Assembly: GCF_900199725.1 (NCBI RefSeq) | Contig: NZ_LT904904.1 | Coordinates: 282,412 to 346,411 of the forward strand | Reading direction: 5' to 3' | Source of the DNA: Cytobacillus massiliigabonensis | GTDB lineage: Bacteria; Bacillota; Bacilli; Bacillales; Cytobacillaceae | DNA: 64,000 nt | Shown: in pieces, positions 36,693-45,611 of the stretch | How the letters are laid out: every line of letters starts with the position of its first letter | Position numbering within the stretch: position 1 is the stretch's first letter | Program-made: the position numbers and the translations under genes | The notes under the pieces: generated by a model | What the model was told of the DNA's origin: nothing | Seen by the model: the letters and a program-made list of their open reading frames with translations, nothing else | The model's database searches: none

Positions 36693-38051
36693 TTAAAAGA
36701 TAAGATGTGCAGCCAATACAATGACTGGCAATGTAATAATTGTTCTTTCCAAAAAGATAATAAACAGATCCTTTAATGAAACGGGTATTTTTGAACCGAG
36801 TAAAAGTCCGCCAACCTCTGACATATAAATAAGCTGTGTAACAGATACAGCCGCAACAATAAAGCGGGTCATTTCACTCTCAATGGATGCACCAATGACT
36901 GATGGGAGAAACATATCAGCAAATCCGACAATCAATGTCTCAGACGCAGCCTTTGCTTCTGGAACCTGCATAATTTCAAGCAGCGGAATAAACGGGATGC
37001 CAAGAAATTTAAATATCGGTGTATACTCTGCTAGAATCAGGGCAATCGTACCGAGTGCCATAACAATGGGGGCTACACCCATCCACATATCCAGAATGTT
37101 TTTTGATCCTTGCTCAAAGAATCTTTTAATGCTTTGGTTCCCTTTTGCTTTATCAACAGCTTGGACAACCCCCCAGCTAAATGCTGTGTACCCTTTTGGA
37201 ATGGATTCGTCCAATTCTGATTTTTGGTCTCCGATGTACGTATCTGGCTTTCTTGATAGGGGTGGAATTCTTGGACAAATAATGGCAGCCACTAATCCTG
37301 CTAAAGTCACAGTCAAGTAAAAAGGACCAAATAAATGACCTAAATTAACTTGAGAAATTACCACAAGGGCAAATGTAATTGAAACGACTGAGAACGTCGT
37401 ACCAATAATCGCCGCTTCCCTCTTCGTGTAATATCCTTCTTCATATTGCTTGCTCGTAAGCAAGACACCAATTGTTCCATCACCTAGCCATGAAGCAATA
37501 CAATCGATAGATGATCTTCCTGGAAGCTTAAAAATTGGGCGCATCACCTTTGTCAGCATGGAACCGAAAAATTCTAGAAGACCGAAGTCTAATAATAAAG
37601 GAAGAAACAAGCCGGCAAATAAAAATACAGAGAAAAGGACAGGAAGCAAATCATTTAGCAGTAAGCCACCCGTGTTTTCTGACCAAATAAACTCAGGGCC
37701 AATTTTAAAAAATGCGGCAATCACAAAAAGAGTCCCGAGTATTCTTGCTCCAAACCAGACAGTTGGTACATTAAATAAAATATTGAAAAAAGGACGATTA
37801 ATGATAAATGCCGGTTTGAAGAGTTTTGCGATAACTGTACCTAACAGCGTCAAAATAATGATGACAGTCATAATTGCTGGCAGATAGTCAGCAAGTACAT
37901 CTTGAATCCACCCTGAAAGAATTGCAATCGGAATGGTAATCTCATCGTTATATTTTAACGGAACAATAAATAAGCTAATCCCGATAAGGGAAGGAATAAG
38001 AAATTTTAATACATCTAAAGGAGTGACTTTCTTTCTAGTTGTGTCAATCAA
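36693..38051 (-). CDS. YjiH-family membrane protein with gate domain
   Basis: A 452-aa protein with about eleven helices of the YjiH/nucleoside-recognition (Gate) class: NVPTVWFGARILG, GRSSIDCIASWLGDGTIGVLLTSKQYEEGYYT and FADMFLPSVIGASIES. The family is predicted to transport a small solute, but the substrate is unknown. I place the start at TTG 38051, since AGGTG lies 6 nt upstream; the GTG at 38060 sits inside that ribosome site. Confidence 0.82.
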   Translation of the reverse strand: MIDTTRKKVTPLDVLKFLIPSLIGISLFIVPLKYNDEITIPIAILSGWIQDVLADYLPAIMTVIIILTLLGTVIAKLFKPAFIINRPFFNILFNVPTVWFGARILGTLFVIAAFFKIGPEFIWSENTGGLLLNDLLPVLFSVFLFAGLFLPLLLDFGLLEFFGSMLTKVMRPIFKLPGRSSIDCIASWLGDGTIGVLLTSKQYEEGYYTKREAAIIGTTFSVVSITFALVVISQVNLGHLFGPFYLTVTLAGLVAAIICPRIPPLSRKPDTYIGDQKSELDESIPKGYTAFSWGVVQAVDKAKGNQSIKRFFEQGSKNILDMWMGVAPIVMALGTIALILAEYTPIFKFLGIPFIPLLEIMQVPEAKAASETLIVGFADMFLPSVIGASIESEMTRFIVAAVSVTQLIYMSEVGGLLLGSKIPVSLKDLFIIFLERTIITLPVIVLAAHLIF

Positions 38052-38235
38052 AACGATCACCTTTGTTAGTTATATTTATAAGACAAAACTCATTTTAATT
38101 CATATTCATAGAAATGCCAACCTTTTTTATTTAGCTTCCACAGTTTCCCTCCTTTTATTTATAAAAAATGTCTATTGTGTTAATCAGACTGAATTGTGTT
38201 AAAATATTTAAAAATCAGATAGAGGAGATGGGGAG

Positions 38236-39039
38236 GTGTCCAGATTTCATGTTTACTGGATCTTTACGAAAAAGGCTTTTCTTCGTTCAGCCGTGTACCG
38301 GTTTGATGTTTGGTCAAGGTTAGGCTCTAATCTTATTTTCCTTCTCATGTGGGGTTCGATTTGGACTGCCCTTTATGCGGGAAGGGAAGAAGCAGGCGGC
38401 ATTAGCTTTCAAGCTATGCTGACTTATATTGTTGTCAGCCAATTTTTGACTGGAGTGAATGGGGCAGGTACACCTCTATGGGAAATACAAGAGAAGGTTA
38501 GAACAGGAGACATTGCTCTTGAATTAATGAGACCTTTCAATATTCCACTAAGATATTTATTTGCTGATTTTGGCAGTGTCGCCTTTTATATCGTTACAGC
38601 TCTCTTGCCTATTTATGCGATTTTATTTATTTTTATGGATTTTACGCTCCCTGGGAATATATTTACTTGGGCTGGCTTTATTGCCGCTTCGTTTATCGGC
38701 TTTTTAATCCGGTATTGCATCGAAATGTCCTTCGGTCTGCTCTCCTTCTTTTTAGTGGAAACTGGAGGGATTGAGGATATTTTTTACTTTGCGATGTCCC
38801 TGCTCTCAGGCTCAGTCATTCCTCTATGGTTTTTCCCTGAGTGGCTGGCAAAAATCGCGGCCTATCTGCCTTTTCAAGGAATCTATTACATACCAAATGC
38901 TATTTTTATTGGGGAAATTACTGGAGGAGAAATCTTGCTCTCTCTTGGCTTGCAGATTTTCTGGGTGTTTATTTGCTATTTCCTATTAAGACTTGTTTGG
39001 AATAGAGCCTCACATAAAGTTGTTGTACAGGGAGGTTAA
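38236..39039 (+). CDS. ABC-2 family exporter permease (DUF990-type), subunit 1
   Basis: A 267-aa permease with six predicted helices. It has the ABC-2 membrane-6 style: FDVWSRLGSNLIFLLMWGSIW early, ALELMRPFNIPLRYLF in the coupling region, and FFPEWLAKIAAYLPFQ late. GTG start with GAGGAG 8 nt upstream. It is first in a three-gene operon with a homologous permease (3-bp gap) and an ATPase, a layout used for drug, viologen or small-molecule exporters. Confidence 0.85.
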   Translation: MSRFHVYWIFTKKAFLRSAVYRFDVWSRLGSNLIFLLMWGSIWTALYAGREEAGGISFQAMLTYIVVSQFLTGVNGAGTPLWEIQEKVRTGDIALELMRPFNIPLRYLFADFGSVAFYIVTALLPIYAILFIFMDFTLPGNIFTWAGFIAASFIGFLIRYCIEMSFGLLSFFLVETGGIEDIFYFAMSLLSGSVIPLWFFPEWLAKIAAYLPFQGIYYIPNAIFIGEITGGEILLSLGLQIFWVFICYFLLRLVWNRASHKVVVQGG

Positions 39040-39042
39040 CGA

Positions 39043-39849
39043 ATGGCTGCCTTAAAATATGTAAATCTCTACTTTAAGTTAGTTTCGGCAGGAATACGTG
39101 CCCAGTTACAGTACAGGTTTGCTTTTATCATGAGGATAATCGGTTTGATTACAGCTTATACGGGCACGGCAGTGACAATGTGGGTGATGCTCTATCAGTT
39201 TCAAGTGCTAGGTTCATGGAACTTTTTTGAAATGCTTTTCCTATACGCGATTGCTATCCTCTCTTGGGGTTTTTGTGTCATCCTATTTTTACACTTTCGC
39301 AGTCTGGATACATATATTTTAAACGGTACATTCGACCGCTTTTTAGTCAGGCCGATTAATCCCTTTTTTCATTTCATGGCGATGAAGTTTGATATGGCCT
39401 CATTCGGACAGTTTATTTTTAGTCTGCTAATTTTTATTTGGGTTAGTCTTGAATTGCAAATTGAGTGGTCCAGCGGAAAAGTGCTGTTTTTGCTCGCTTC
39501 CATTATCGGGGGCATACTCATCCAAGGGGGGATGCTCGTATTGATTTCGGCGATTTCCTTTTGGACAACGAAATCTCAGCAATTCTACTGGGTTGTCATG
39601 TATCCGGCAAGAAATCTAACGAACTATCCGCTAGTTATTTATCCGAAAATTGTGCAATGGATTGCCGCGTTTGTTGTCCCATTTGGATTTGTAAACTATT
39701 TTCCTGCTGCAGTTATTTTAGAAAAAGGAACGCCATTTTTCCCTGCAAGTATCGGCTATTTTTCTCCACTAGTAGGCATTGTATTCTTTATTATTGCCTA
39801 TTGTGTTTGGATGCTAGGATTAAGCCGGTATAAGAGCACAGGCTCATAA
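39043..39849 (+). CDS. ABC-2 family exporter permease, subunit 2
   Basis: A 268-aa, six-helix partner of the previous subunit. The corresponding coupling segment reads NGTFDRFLVRPINPFFHFMAMKFD, and the late segment is YPARNLTNYPLVIYP. It begins 3 bp after the first permease, with GGAGG overlapping the preceding stop region. The two should form a heterodimeric channel. Confidence 0.85.
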   Translation: MAALKYVNLYFKLVSAGIRAQLQYRFAFIMRIIGLITAYTGTAVTMWVMLYQFQVLGSWNFFEMLFLYAIAILSWGFCVILFLHFRSLDTYILNGTFDRFLVRPINPFFHFMAMKFDMASFGQFIFSLLIFIWVSLELQIEWSSGKVLFLLASIIGGILIQGGMLVLISAISFWTTKSQQFYWVVMYPARNLTNYPLVIYPKIVQWIAAFVVPFGFVNYFPAAVILEKGTPFFPASIGYFSPLVGIVFFIIAYCVWMLGLSRYKSTGS

Positions 39850-39867
39850 GGGTAGGAGGAAGTAAGG

Positions 39868-40863
39868 ATGCCGATTATTAAAGTAGAGAACGTAAGAAAG
39901 GACTTCATGATTGCAAAAAGAGAAACAGGGATGATGGGGGCTTTAAAAAGTCTAATTAAGCGCGAATATATAAAAAAAGAGGCTGTTAAAGATATTAGCT
40001 TTTCTATTAATGAAGGTGAGATTGTCGGCTATATCGGTCCAAATGGGGCCGGAAAGTCAACAACTATTAAAATGCTCACTGGAATTCTCGTCCCAAGCTC
40101 GGGAAATGTTCTAGTTAATGGGCTTGTTCCATATGAAAATAGGCAGGAAAATGCGAAAAGCATTGGCGTTGTTTTCGGACAGCGATCACAGCTATGGTGG
40201 GATTTGCCAACGATTGAATCTTTTGATCTATTGAAAGAAATCTATCAAGTTTCCAATCAGCGTTATAAGAAAAATATGAACACATTTACAGAAATTCTTG
40301 GATTGGATGAATTTTTGAATACACCTGTAAGACAATTATCTCTTGGACAAAGGATGAGGGCTGATATCGCTGCCTCATTGCTGCATGATCCACCTATTTT
40401 GTTTCTTGATGAACCGACGATTGGTCTTGATGTGGTTGCAAAAGAGAAAATGCGGACGTTCATTAAAGAGATTAATCAAGAGCGGAAAATTACGGTGATC
40501 TTAACGACCCATGATATGGAGGACATTGAAAAGCTTTGTGAACGGATGATTCTAATTGACCACGGCATGAAGGTGTATGACGGGGAAATATCGATGATTA
40601 AGGAGAGGTTCGGCAAAATCCGTACACTTATTGTTGATCTAGAGGAGCCTTCCCGTAGCTTACAGCTAATGGGTGGGGAGGTATGTAAAGCGGAAGGAAA
40701 CCGCTATTGGATTAAATTTAATCGTGATGAAGTATCTGCTTCCGAATTAATTGCCCAAATTACAAAGACTCATAGTGTAAAAGATTTAACGGTGGAAGAG
40801 CCTGCGATTGAATCCATTATTAGCCGTATCTATCAGGATGGATATCAGCCGTTAAAGGCTTAA
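39868..40863 (+). CDS. ABC exporter ATPase (ABC-2 associated)
   Basis: A 331-aa ATPase with an N-terminal ~45-residue extension common in this subfamily, Walker A GPNGAGKST, VVFGQRSQLWWDLP Q-loop region, LSLGQRMRADIAASLL signature (LSLGQ form), Walker B ILFLDEPTIGLD and TTHDMEDIEKLCER. A C-terminal ~100 residues form the usual accessory domain. The VFGQRSQLWWDLP stretch is diagnostic for ATPases paired with DUF990-type permeases. Confidence 0.9.
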   Translation: MPIIKVENVRKDFMIAKRETGMMGALKSLIKREYIKKEAVKDISFSINEGEIVGYIGPNGAGKSTTIKMLTGILVPSSGNVLVNGLVPYENRQENAKSIGVVFGQRSQLWWDLPTIESFDLLKEIYQVSNQRYKKNMNTFTEILGLDEFLNTPVRQLSLGQRMRADIAASLLHDPPILFLDEPTIGLDVVAKEKMRTFIKEINQERKITVILTTHDMEDIEKLCERMILIDHGMKVYDGEISMIKERFGKIRTLIVDLEEPSRSLQLMGGEVCKAEGNRYWIKFNRDEVSASELIAQITKTHSVKDLTVEEPAIESIISRIYQDGYQPLKA

Positions 40864-40893
40864 GGGAAAGATGAGCTTTTCCTTAAGCCTTTT
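40855..40893. terminator. Bidirectional terminator
   Basis: AAGGCTTAAGGGAAA / TTTTCCTTAAGCCTT stem between convergent ABC genes. It includes the stop codon of the exporter ATPase. Confidence 0.8.
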
Positions 40894-40930
40894 GTAAAAA
40901 GCTGTGAGTTTGATTTCCATCGATGTGCTC

Positions 40931-42694
40931 TTATACTTCCAAAATCTCCCCTTTAAGCTGCTGCTCTGCCAGCTTCCTATACAATGCATGTGTTTCAAGC
41001 AATTCATGATGTGAACCTGTACCTGTAATACATCCGTCCTCAATTACTGCAATTTGGTCTGCGTCAACAATTGTCGATAAACGATGGGCGATGACAAGTG
41101 TAGTCCTTCCATCCATTAACTTCTGCAGGGCCTGTTGGACGAGATGTTCTGAGGCGCTATCAAGATTGGAGGTAGCCTCATCTAGAAGGAGGATTTTTGG
41201 GTTTCGAATTAAAGCCCTCGCGATGGCAATTCTTTGCCTCTGACCTCCAGAAAGCTTCATTCCTCTCTCCCCAACTTCTGTTTCAAATCCTTTCGGCAGC
41301 CGTTCGATAAATTCTGCTGCGTTGGCAAGCTCGGCTGCATGCTGGATTTCTTCATCCGATACTTGATGTTCGATTCCATAACAGATATTTTCTTTTATCG
41401 TTCCTGACATGAGAGGACTTTCCTGCGAAACATAACCAATCTGGCTTCTCCAAGAGTAGAGATTAAAGGCAGTAATGTTTGTATCGCCAAGGAGGATTTC
41501 CCCAGATTCTGGCTTGTAAAATCGCTCAAGCAGTGCAAATAAAGTGGTTTTTCCGCTCCCGCTCGGTCCGACAAAAGCTGTTGTTTTTCCAGATGGAATA
41601 GTTAAGCTCATATTTTTAATAATAGGATTTTCCTTATAGGCAAATGAAAGATTATGAAAGGTAAGGTCCTGCGCTGAATTTTCAACAGTGCGAGTTTGTA
41701 ATGATGCTTCTTTCTCAACGCCAAGAATCTCTTGGATTCGTTCTGTTGCCCCAACGGCCTTTTGAAAAGCGGTAAAAAAGGAGGCCATTTGTGTGAAGGG
41801 AACAACGATTTGAAACATATAGATAATAATTGCAACAAGGGAGCCTGCTGAGAGGGCGCCAGATGCTACTTGAACGCCGCCATAACCGATTAAAATGACG
41901 AGAACTAGCATCATAATAAACGTCATAAATGGTGAAATGACTGCTTGAATTCTTGCCTCTCTGAGACCATACTGAAAAAGATGCTGGATGCCTTGATTCC
42001 CTTTCACTTTTTCCGTATTCTCAGCATGGTAAGCCTTCACCAGGCGAATATCCGCCAAAACACGCCCAAGGTTTCCTGAGAAGTCGGCCATTTCATCTTG
42101 AGTAGACTTGGAGATTTTATACATTTTTTGTCCAAGCGGCATGATGATAATGACTGAAATAGGTACGGAGATAATCATGATAAGCGTCATTTTCCAATCA
42201 ATTAAAAGGAGAATGATGATGGAACCGATAATAGATATAAGCCCAGTTAAAAAAGTGATTAAATGCTGCGTGATTAAATTTTTAACAATGTTGGTGTCCT
42301 GTGTCACCCTGCTCATCGTTTCACCAGATTGATGCTGGTCGAAAAACGGAATAGGAAGAGATAACACTTGCTCCCATAGCCGTTTTCTTATGGATGAAAC
42401 AATCGCTTCCCCGATATAAGTCATAAAGTAGAAGGAAAACCCGGAAGAAACGGTTTGGATAATAAAAGCAGCTGCCAGCAGAATAATTAATGAGGCTTCA
42501 AGAGCAGATGCTGCCAGCTGATCAACAAGTGACTTTGTAAAAAGCGGGACAATTAAACCTGCTCCGGTCTCGATTAAGCTTAATAAAATAGCGAGAATAA
42601 AAATCCACTTTGGCGGGTTTGCATCTTTTAATAATTGCCAGAACGCCTTCCAATTGGTAGAGGTTATCTCTTTATTAGCTGGTTTTGTCTCCAT
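40931..42694 (-). CDS. bmrA: Multidrug ABC exporter, BmrA-like half transporter
   Basis: A 587-aa half-size exporter: six-helix membrane domain (~residues 25-310) fused to an ATPase domain with Walker A GPSGSGKTT, signature LSGGQRQR and Walker B ILLLDEAT. Segments VTQDTNIVKNLITQHL, YVSQESPLMSGTIKENICYG and IAHRLSTIVDADQ closely match B. subtilis BmrA (589 aa). It acts as a homodimer that extrudes drugs. The start (ATG 42694) lies inside the end of the MerR gene (20-bp overlap), so expression is coupled to the regulator. Confidence 0.9.
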   Translation of the reverse strand: METKPANKEITSTNWKAFWQLLKDANPPKWIFILAILLSLIETGAGLIVPLFTKSLVDQLAASALEASLIILLAAAFIIQTVSSGFSFYFMTYIGEAIVSSIRKRLWEQVLSLPIPFFDQHQSGETMSRVTQDTNIVKNLITQHLITFLTGLISIIGSIIILLLIDWKMTLIMIISVPISVIIIMPLGQKMYKISKSTQDEMADFSGNLGRVLADIRLVKAYHAENTEKVKGNQGIQHLFQYGLREARIQAVISPFMTFIMMLVLVILIGYGGVQVASGALSAGSLVAIIIYMFQIVVPFTQMASFFTAFQKAVGATERIQEILGVEKEASLQTRTVENSAQDLTFHNLSFAYKENPIIKNMSLTIPSGKTTAFVGPSGSGKTTLFALLERFYKPESGEILLGDTNITAFNLYSWRSQIGYVSQESPLMSGTIKENICYGIEHQVSDEEIQHAAELANAAEFIERLPKGFETEVGERGMKLSGGQRQRIAIARALIRNPKILLLDEATSNLDSASEHLVQQALQKLMDGRTTLVIAHRLSTIVDADQIAVIEDGCITGTGSHHELLETHALYRKLAEQQLKGEILEV

Positions 42695-43448
42695 CAAATA
42701 GCACACCTTTCCTTTTTAAATAAACTTCCATTGCTTTCCCAACCCATTCTTCTTCTTCAAAAGTAAATGGAGAGGGGAATAATTTAGGGTCATCTTCAAT
42801 TTCGACCTGGCTATTAATTAAATCCTGAATCAGCTCTAACGATCCTCCTAATACATCTTCCGTAATGTCCATATATTGCTGAATCAACTCTTGTACATCG
42901 TCACTTTCGGGATTTTTTCCAACCGCTTCTTTCATTTTAGTGAAAAGAATAGCTGTCCTTGTATTTAGCTCCTGTTGTTTTTCCTCTGATATTTCGTACA
43001 ATCCTTCAACCGTACTTTCAGGAATCAGTCCCTTCAGCCATTCTTTATGCTCATCTTCCATCTGAATATTATTAATTAATGATATAAAAATGGAGGAGTT
43101 AACCGTCCCTTGGTCTTCCATTATATGAAGTGCCTGGTCTAATGCACGGATGACACGTTCAATATGCTTCTTTTTCTGTTGCATTTCCTGTTTTTGAAAT
43201 GCAAGTGAGTCCTTTAAATCCCAATCTTTTAAATGAAGGAACTCATTTATTTTTTCTAAGGAATAGCCTAAAAATTTCAGTGCTACAATTTTTTGCAATT
43301 GAATGATGTCATTATTCGAATAATATCTTCTCCCGGAAGGAGAGACTAAAGTTGGCTTAAGCAAATGAATTTCATCATAATAACGAAGAGCTCGGATGGT
43401 TGTTCCAGTTTTTTTTGCAAACTCACCAATGGAATATTTTTCAGCCAT
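42675..43448 (-). CDS. MerR family regulator of the bmrA-like exporter
   Basis: A 257-aa activator: MerR winged helix at residues 1-70 (YSIGEFAKKTGTTIRALRYYDEIHLLKP), a coiled-coil linker (QKQEMQQKKKHIERVI), then a ~150-residue helical effector domain of TipA-like type. It is first in a two-gene operon with the drug exporter. A promoter with the 19-bp spacer typical of MerR control lies just upstream (43479-43509), suggesting autoregulation of the pair. The inducer is unknown. Confidence 0.88.
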   Translation of the reverse strand: MAEKYSIGEFAKKTGTTIRALRYYDEIHLLKPTLVSPSGRRYYSNNDIIQLQKIVALKFLGYSLEKINEFLHLKDWDLKDSLAFQKQEMQQKKKHIERVIRALDQALHIMEDQGTVNSSIFISLINNIQMEDEHKEWLKGLIPESTVEGLYEISEEKQQELNTRTAILFTKMKEAVGKNPESDDVQELIQQYMDITEDVLGGSLELIQDLINSQVEIEDDPKLFPSPFTFEEEEWVGKAMEVYLKRKGVLFDGDKTS

Positions 43449-43478
43449 GATTATGCCTCCAATCCTCTTTATACTTTT

Positions 43479-43509
43479 ATCATAAAACCTAACGTAACGG
43501 GAGAAGCAA
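43479..43509 (-). promoter_or_regulatory. MerR-type promoter with 19-bp spacer
   Basis: On the minus strand TTGCTT (43509-43504), a 19-bp spacer and TATGAT (43484-43479). A lengthened spacer is the hallmark of promoters remodelled by MerR proteins. The dyad inside the spacer is weak. Confidence 0.5.
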
Positions 43510-43573
43510 GCAGAAATTTACATTTTGTTCATCATTATTTTCAGAAAAGTGTTATAATAAGGGAGAGGGAGTG

Positions 43574-43774
43574 ATGATAATGTGGTTTTTAGTCATTCTA
43601 TGTGTTTCTTTGCTTGGTATCGGTTTTCTTGTAGACTGGTGGAATAAAAAGCACGGAATAAAGAATTTTGATCCTGAAGAAAATGCGAAGCATATTTCAG
43701 AATCGGAGAGAGCCTATATCGAATCCCATATGTATAATAATATAAAAAATGACCATGTTAATGGACCGTTTTAA
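43574..43774 (+). CDS. Small single-pass membrane protein
   Basis: A 66-aa protein: one N-terminal helix (residues ~3-22), then a hydrophilic tail (DWWNKKHGIKNFDPEENAKHISESERAYIE). GGGAGAGG lies close upstream; GTG 43571, ATG 43574 and ATG 43580 are all possible starts. Function unknown; small proteins of this layout are common in bacilli. Confidence 0.6.
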   Translation: MIMWFLVILCVSLLGIGFLVDWWNKKHGIKNFDPEENAKHISESERAYIESHMYNNIKNDHVNGPF

Positions 43775-43886
43775 TTGATAGGGCGTGACTGCTAAGAGCG
43801 GTGATGCCTTTTTCTTATTATGAGTGAATGATTTATATCATTTGTAGCTACAATGAATGAATATGAGGAAAAAGGGGCAAGTAGCG

Positions 43887-44543
43887 ATGCTGCACGTATT
43901 AGTTTATATATTTGAGCAAAATAGGGATGAGGAAAAGGCGATTCCCATGCAAAATTATATGAAAAATCATTTTCCGTTTCTCGGGATAAAAACACCAGAA
44001 AGAAGATGGTTAGTGAAACAATTTTTTAAAGAAAGCGGGATCTTAAAGGAAGATTTTCAGGAAGGTTTTGTCCGGTCCCTATGGCAAATGAAAGAAAGAG
44101 AGTATCAGTATGCTGCACTCGATTATATCGTTCATTCAATAAAGAAGCTGGAGAAACACCATCTCCCTTTATTGGAAGAACTAATTACCACTAAATCTTG
44201 GTGGGATACGGTGGATGTCCTTGCACCCAAACCTGTTGGAGCCATTGCTTCCGAGCATCCGGATGTCATTGCTGAAAGGATAGAAGATTGGGCCTATGGT
44301 GATCATTTATGGCTGCGCCGCTCGTCTATCCTCTTTCAGCTTAAATATAAAGCTCATACAGATGAAGAGCTATTATACCGCTATATCGTTCAAAATAAGG
44401 AGAGCAAGGAGTTCTTTATCCAAAAAGCGATTGGCTGGGCACTTCGCGAATACTCAAAAACAAATCCCGCATCAGTAAGAACATTTATAGAATCAACAGC
44501 CCTGCCAAATTTAAGTGTCAGGGAAGGAAGTAAATATATTTAG
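43887..44543 (+). CDS. DNA alkylation repair protein, AlkD-like
   Basis: A 218-aa all-helical HEAT-like protein of the AlkD family of DNA glycosylases, which excise 3- and 7-methylated purines without base flipping. Family motifs are YMKNHFPFLGIKTPERR at the N-terminus, SWWDTVDVLAP containing the catalytic-Asp region, and the C-terminal QKAIGWALREYSKTNP. I start at ATG 43887, with AAGGGG 9 nt upstream; ATG 43857 has no site. Confidence 0.85.
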   Translation: MLHVLVYIFEQNRDEEKAIPMQNYMKNHFPFLGIKTPERRWLVKQFFKESGILKEDFQEGFVRSLWQMKEREYQYAALDYIVHSIKKLEKHHLPLLEELITTKSWWDTVDVLAPKPVGAIASEHPDVIAERIEDWAYGDHLWLRRSSILFQLKYKAHTDEELLYRYIVQNKESKEFFIQKAIGWALREYSKTNPASVRTFIESTALPNLSVREGSKYI

Positions 44544-44741
44544 ATTTTGATTCTTTTCTAAAAGTTTGTTGTTTTTGAATAGACTATGTGAATGAAGGAT
44601 GTTGACCAAAAAGGCTGGTGATTGGAGCGAGCATCCCGGAGCGGAAATCCACCTCTACCACCACTAAGTAGTTAATCAGTAGTGTTTGCAAAATAGCCTC
44701 ATGTTTTAAGTGAAATATATTAAAAAGAAAAAGGTGAAAAC

Positions 44742-45611
44742 ATGATTAAATGCATTGCGATTGACATGGATGGAACACTTTTAACAGCTGCTCAGCAGAT
44801 TACACCTGAAAACCTTGAAGCCATTCGTAGGGCTCAATCCAAAGGAGTAGAGGTGGTTATTGCAACAGGAAGATCGTATACAGAAGCTAGCTTTGTCTTA
44901 GATGAAGCCGGCTTAACTTGTCCGATGATATGTGCAAATGGAGCGGAGGTACGATCTGTACATAAAGACATTATTGCGACCAATTCATTAAATAAACCCA
45001 CAGCTAGAAAGATTGCTGATATTCTTGACAGGAATAAACTTTATTATGAGGTATATACAAATAACGGAACATATACATTGGACGAGGATAAGGCTGTTTC
45101 GATTATGGTTGACATCTATATGAGTGCAAACCCAGAGGCGGATATGAATGAAGTAGTGAAAGTGGCGGAGAAGAGAATTACTAAAGGGCTTGTACATAAA
45201 GTGGAGAGCTATGATCTGCTTTTTAATAATGATGAACATCAAATCTATAAATTATTAGCCTTTTCTTTTGAACAAGACATTTTATCTAGTGCAAAGAAGG
45301 AGTTATTAAAGACAGAAGGCTTAGCGGTCTCTTCATCTGGAGAGGAAAATCTAGAGCTGACAAGCATAAACGCCCAAAAAGGAATTGCACTTAAAAAGTT
45401 TGCGCAAGCAAATGGGATTGAAATGAAAGACACGATGGCGATTGGGGATAATTACAATGATCTTTCCATGTTCAAGCTGGCTGGCTTATCCGTTGCAATG
45501 GGGAATGCAGATGAGAACATTAAGACACAGTGTGATAAAGTTACACTTACAAATGAGGAAAGCGGAGTTGCTAAAGCAATCTGGGATGTTTTAGAAGGAG
45601 AAAAGGAATGA
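44742..45611 (+). CDS. Cof-type HAD-IIB family phosphatase
   Basis: A 289-aa phosphatase of the Cof/YkrA group. HAD motif I is DMDGTLL, motif II VIATGR, motif III includes the Lys in NAQKGIALKKFAQ, and motif IV is GDNYNDLSMF. Such enzymes dephosphorylate sugar phosphates or FMN/PLP; the substrate here is unknown. Its stop overlaps the start of the next gene by 4 bp. Confidence 0.9.
   Translation: MIKCIAIDMDGTLLTAAQQITPENLEAIRRAQSKGVEVVIATGRSYTEASFVLDEAGLTCPMICANGAEVRSVHKDIIATNSLNKPTARKIADILDRNKLYYEVYTNNGTYTLDEDKAVSIMVDIYMSANPEADMNEVVKVAEKRITKGLVHKVESYDLLFNNDEHQIYKLLAFSFEQDILSSAKKELLKTEGLAVSSSGEENLELTSINAQKGIALKKFAQANGIEMKDTMAIGDNYNDLSMFKLAGLSVAMGNADENIKTQCDKVTLTNEESGVAKAIWDVLEGEKE

Noticed and set aside
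44560-44740. Possible leader RNA before the HAD phosphatase gene
   Set aside because: A segment with GGAGCGGAAATCCACC recalls a common Bacillus repeat fragment, and CACTA/TAGTG could pair, but I found no consistent riboswitch core or terminator.
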